Shown here: positions 10,539 to 10,714 of the stretch, piece by piece
Position numbering within the stretch: the first letter of the stretch is position 1
How the letters are laid out: each line of letters opens with the position of its first letter
Assembly (NCBI GenBank): GCA_012064415.1
Contig: SSNU01000246.1
Coordinates: 65,295-76,008 of the forward strand
Length of the DNA stretch: 10,714 nucleotides
Origin: Gyrodactylus bullatarudis
Taxonomy: Eukaryota > Platyhelminthes > Monogenea > Gyrodactylidea > Gyrodactylidae
Reading direction: 5' to 3'
Program-made: the position numbers and the translations under genes
Notes under the pieces: generated by a model
Told to the model about the DNA's origin: nothing
Databases searched by the model: none
What the model saw: the letters and a program-made list of their open reading frames with translations, nothing else

Positions 10539-10714
10539 TTTTTCATGTCTTTCAAAACTACAATTAATCATCAACCTACTAAGAAGCAGGACAAGTATAC
10601 GAATAAAATAATTTTTTGGTCAAAATTTTCATTTTTTCTGATTTTGATCTCAATTTGTAGGGAATTTTTTTCTGGTCAGATCAGTACCCCCGCAAGCTAG
10701 TAAATTATTCATTA

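Larger units (their letters stand above)
9887..10714. other. Upstream region of the Kunitz gene; no further gene seen
   Basis: About 830 bp of AT-rich DNA. Near the gene there is a TATA-like box and a short TAA microsatellite. Farther out are a degenerate repeat block (10281-10390) and one copy of a repeat (10507-10538). A plus-strand frame at 10515-10700 begins inside that repeat with a non-ATG codon and has no recognisable domain, so I do not call it. Confidence 0.55.

Noticed and set aside
10515..10700. 61-codon plus-strand frame near the right edge
   Set aside because: Non-ATG start within a dispersed repeat; low-complexity K/F/I-rich translation.
1..10714. tRNA, rRNA, CRISPR array, or bacterial-style operon or defence system
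   Set aside because: No tRNA cloverleaf, rRNA signature or regular spacer array was seen, and gene structure is clearly eukaryotic.

Overview
This is eukaryotic, AT-rich nuclear DNA. It holds a multi-exon gene with GT-AG introns, a secreted Kunitz-domain protein, AATAAA poly(A) signals, and piggyBac-type mobile DNA with TTAA flanks. The gene content (intraflagellar transport protein IFT144/WDR19 plus a double Kunitz inhibitor) points to an animal with ciliated cells. Introns of 54 to 929 bp and the base composition suggest an invertebrate such as an arthropod. A copepod-like crustacean is my guess, but the sequence alone does not prove it.

Layout. Bases 1-1890: no host exon that I can identify. 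On the minus strand lies a decayed piggyBac transposase: the catalytic part at about 310-1150 and a possible N-terminal piece at 1363-1560, separated by about 212 bp of AT-rich DNA. Bases 1891-7991, plus strand: the last nine exons of WDR19/IFT144. They join in frame into 641 codons plus a TAA stop. They cover the end of the TPR-like helical region and the complete C-terminal two-zinc module; the WD40 propellers lie to the left of the window. The introns hold a TTAA-flanked piggyBac-type MITE (7089-7175), a fold-back repeat cluster (4584-5000) with a further copy at 7217-7272, a 25-bp repeat shared by two introns (2672 and 6271), and several strong hairpins. Bases 7992-9298: the tail-to-tail intergenic region, with WDR19 poly(A) signals and two long hairpins. 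Bases 9299-9886, minus strand: an apparently intact, intronless secreted protein with two Kunitz domains and an acidic tail. Bases 9887-10714: its upstream region, with a TATA-like box, a short TAA microsatellite, a degenerate G-rich repeat block, and one copy of a repeat whose inverted partner lies on the other side of the Kunitz gene.

The two host genes are functionally unrelated, one ciliary and one a secreted protease inhibitor, and they converge. I see no operon-like or defence-type multi-gene system. The novelty is in the mobile-element fossils and the structured non-coding repeats inside and between the genes.
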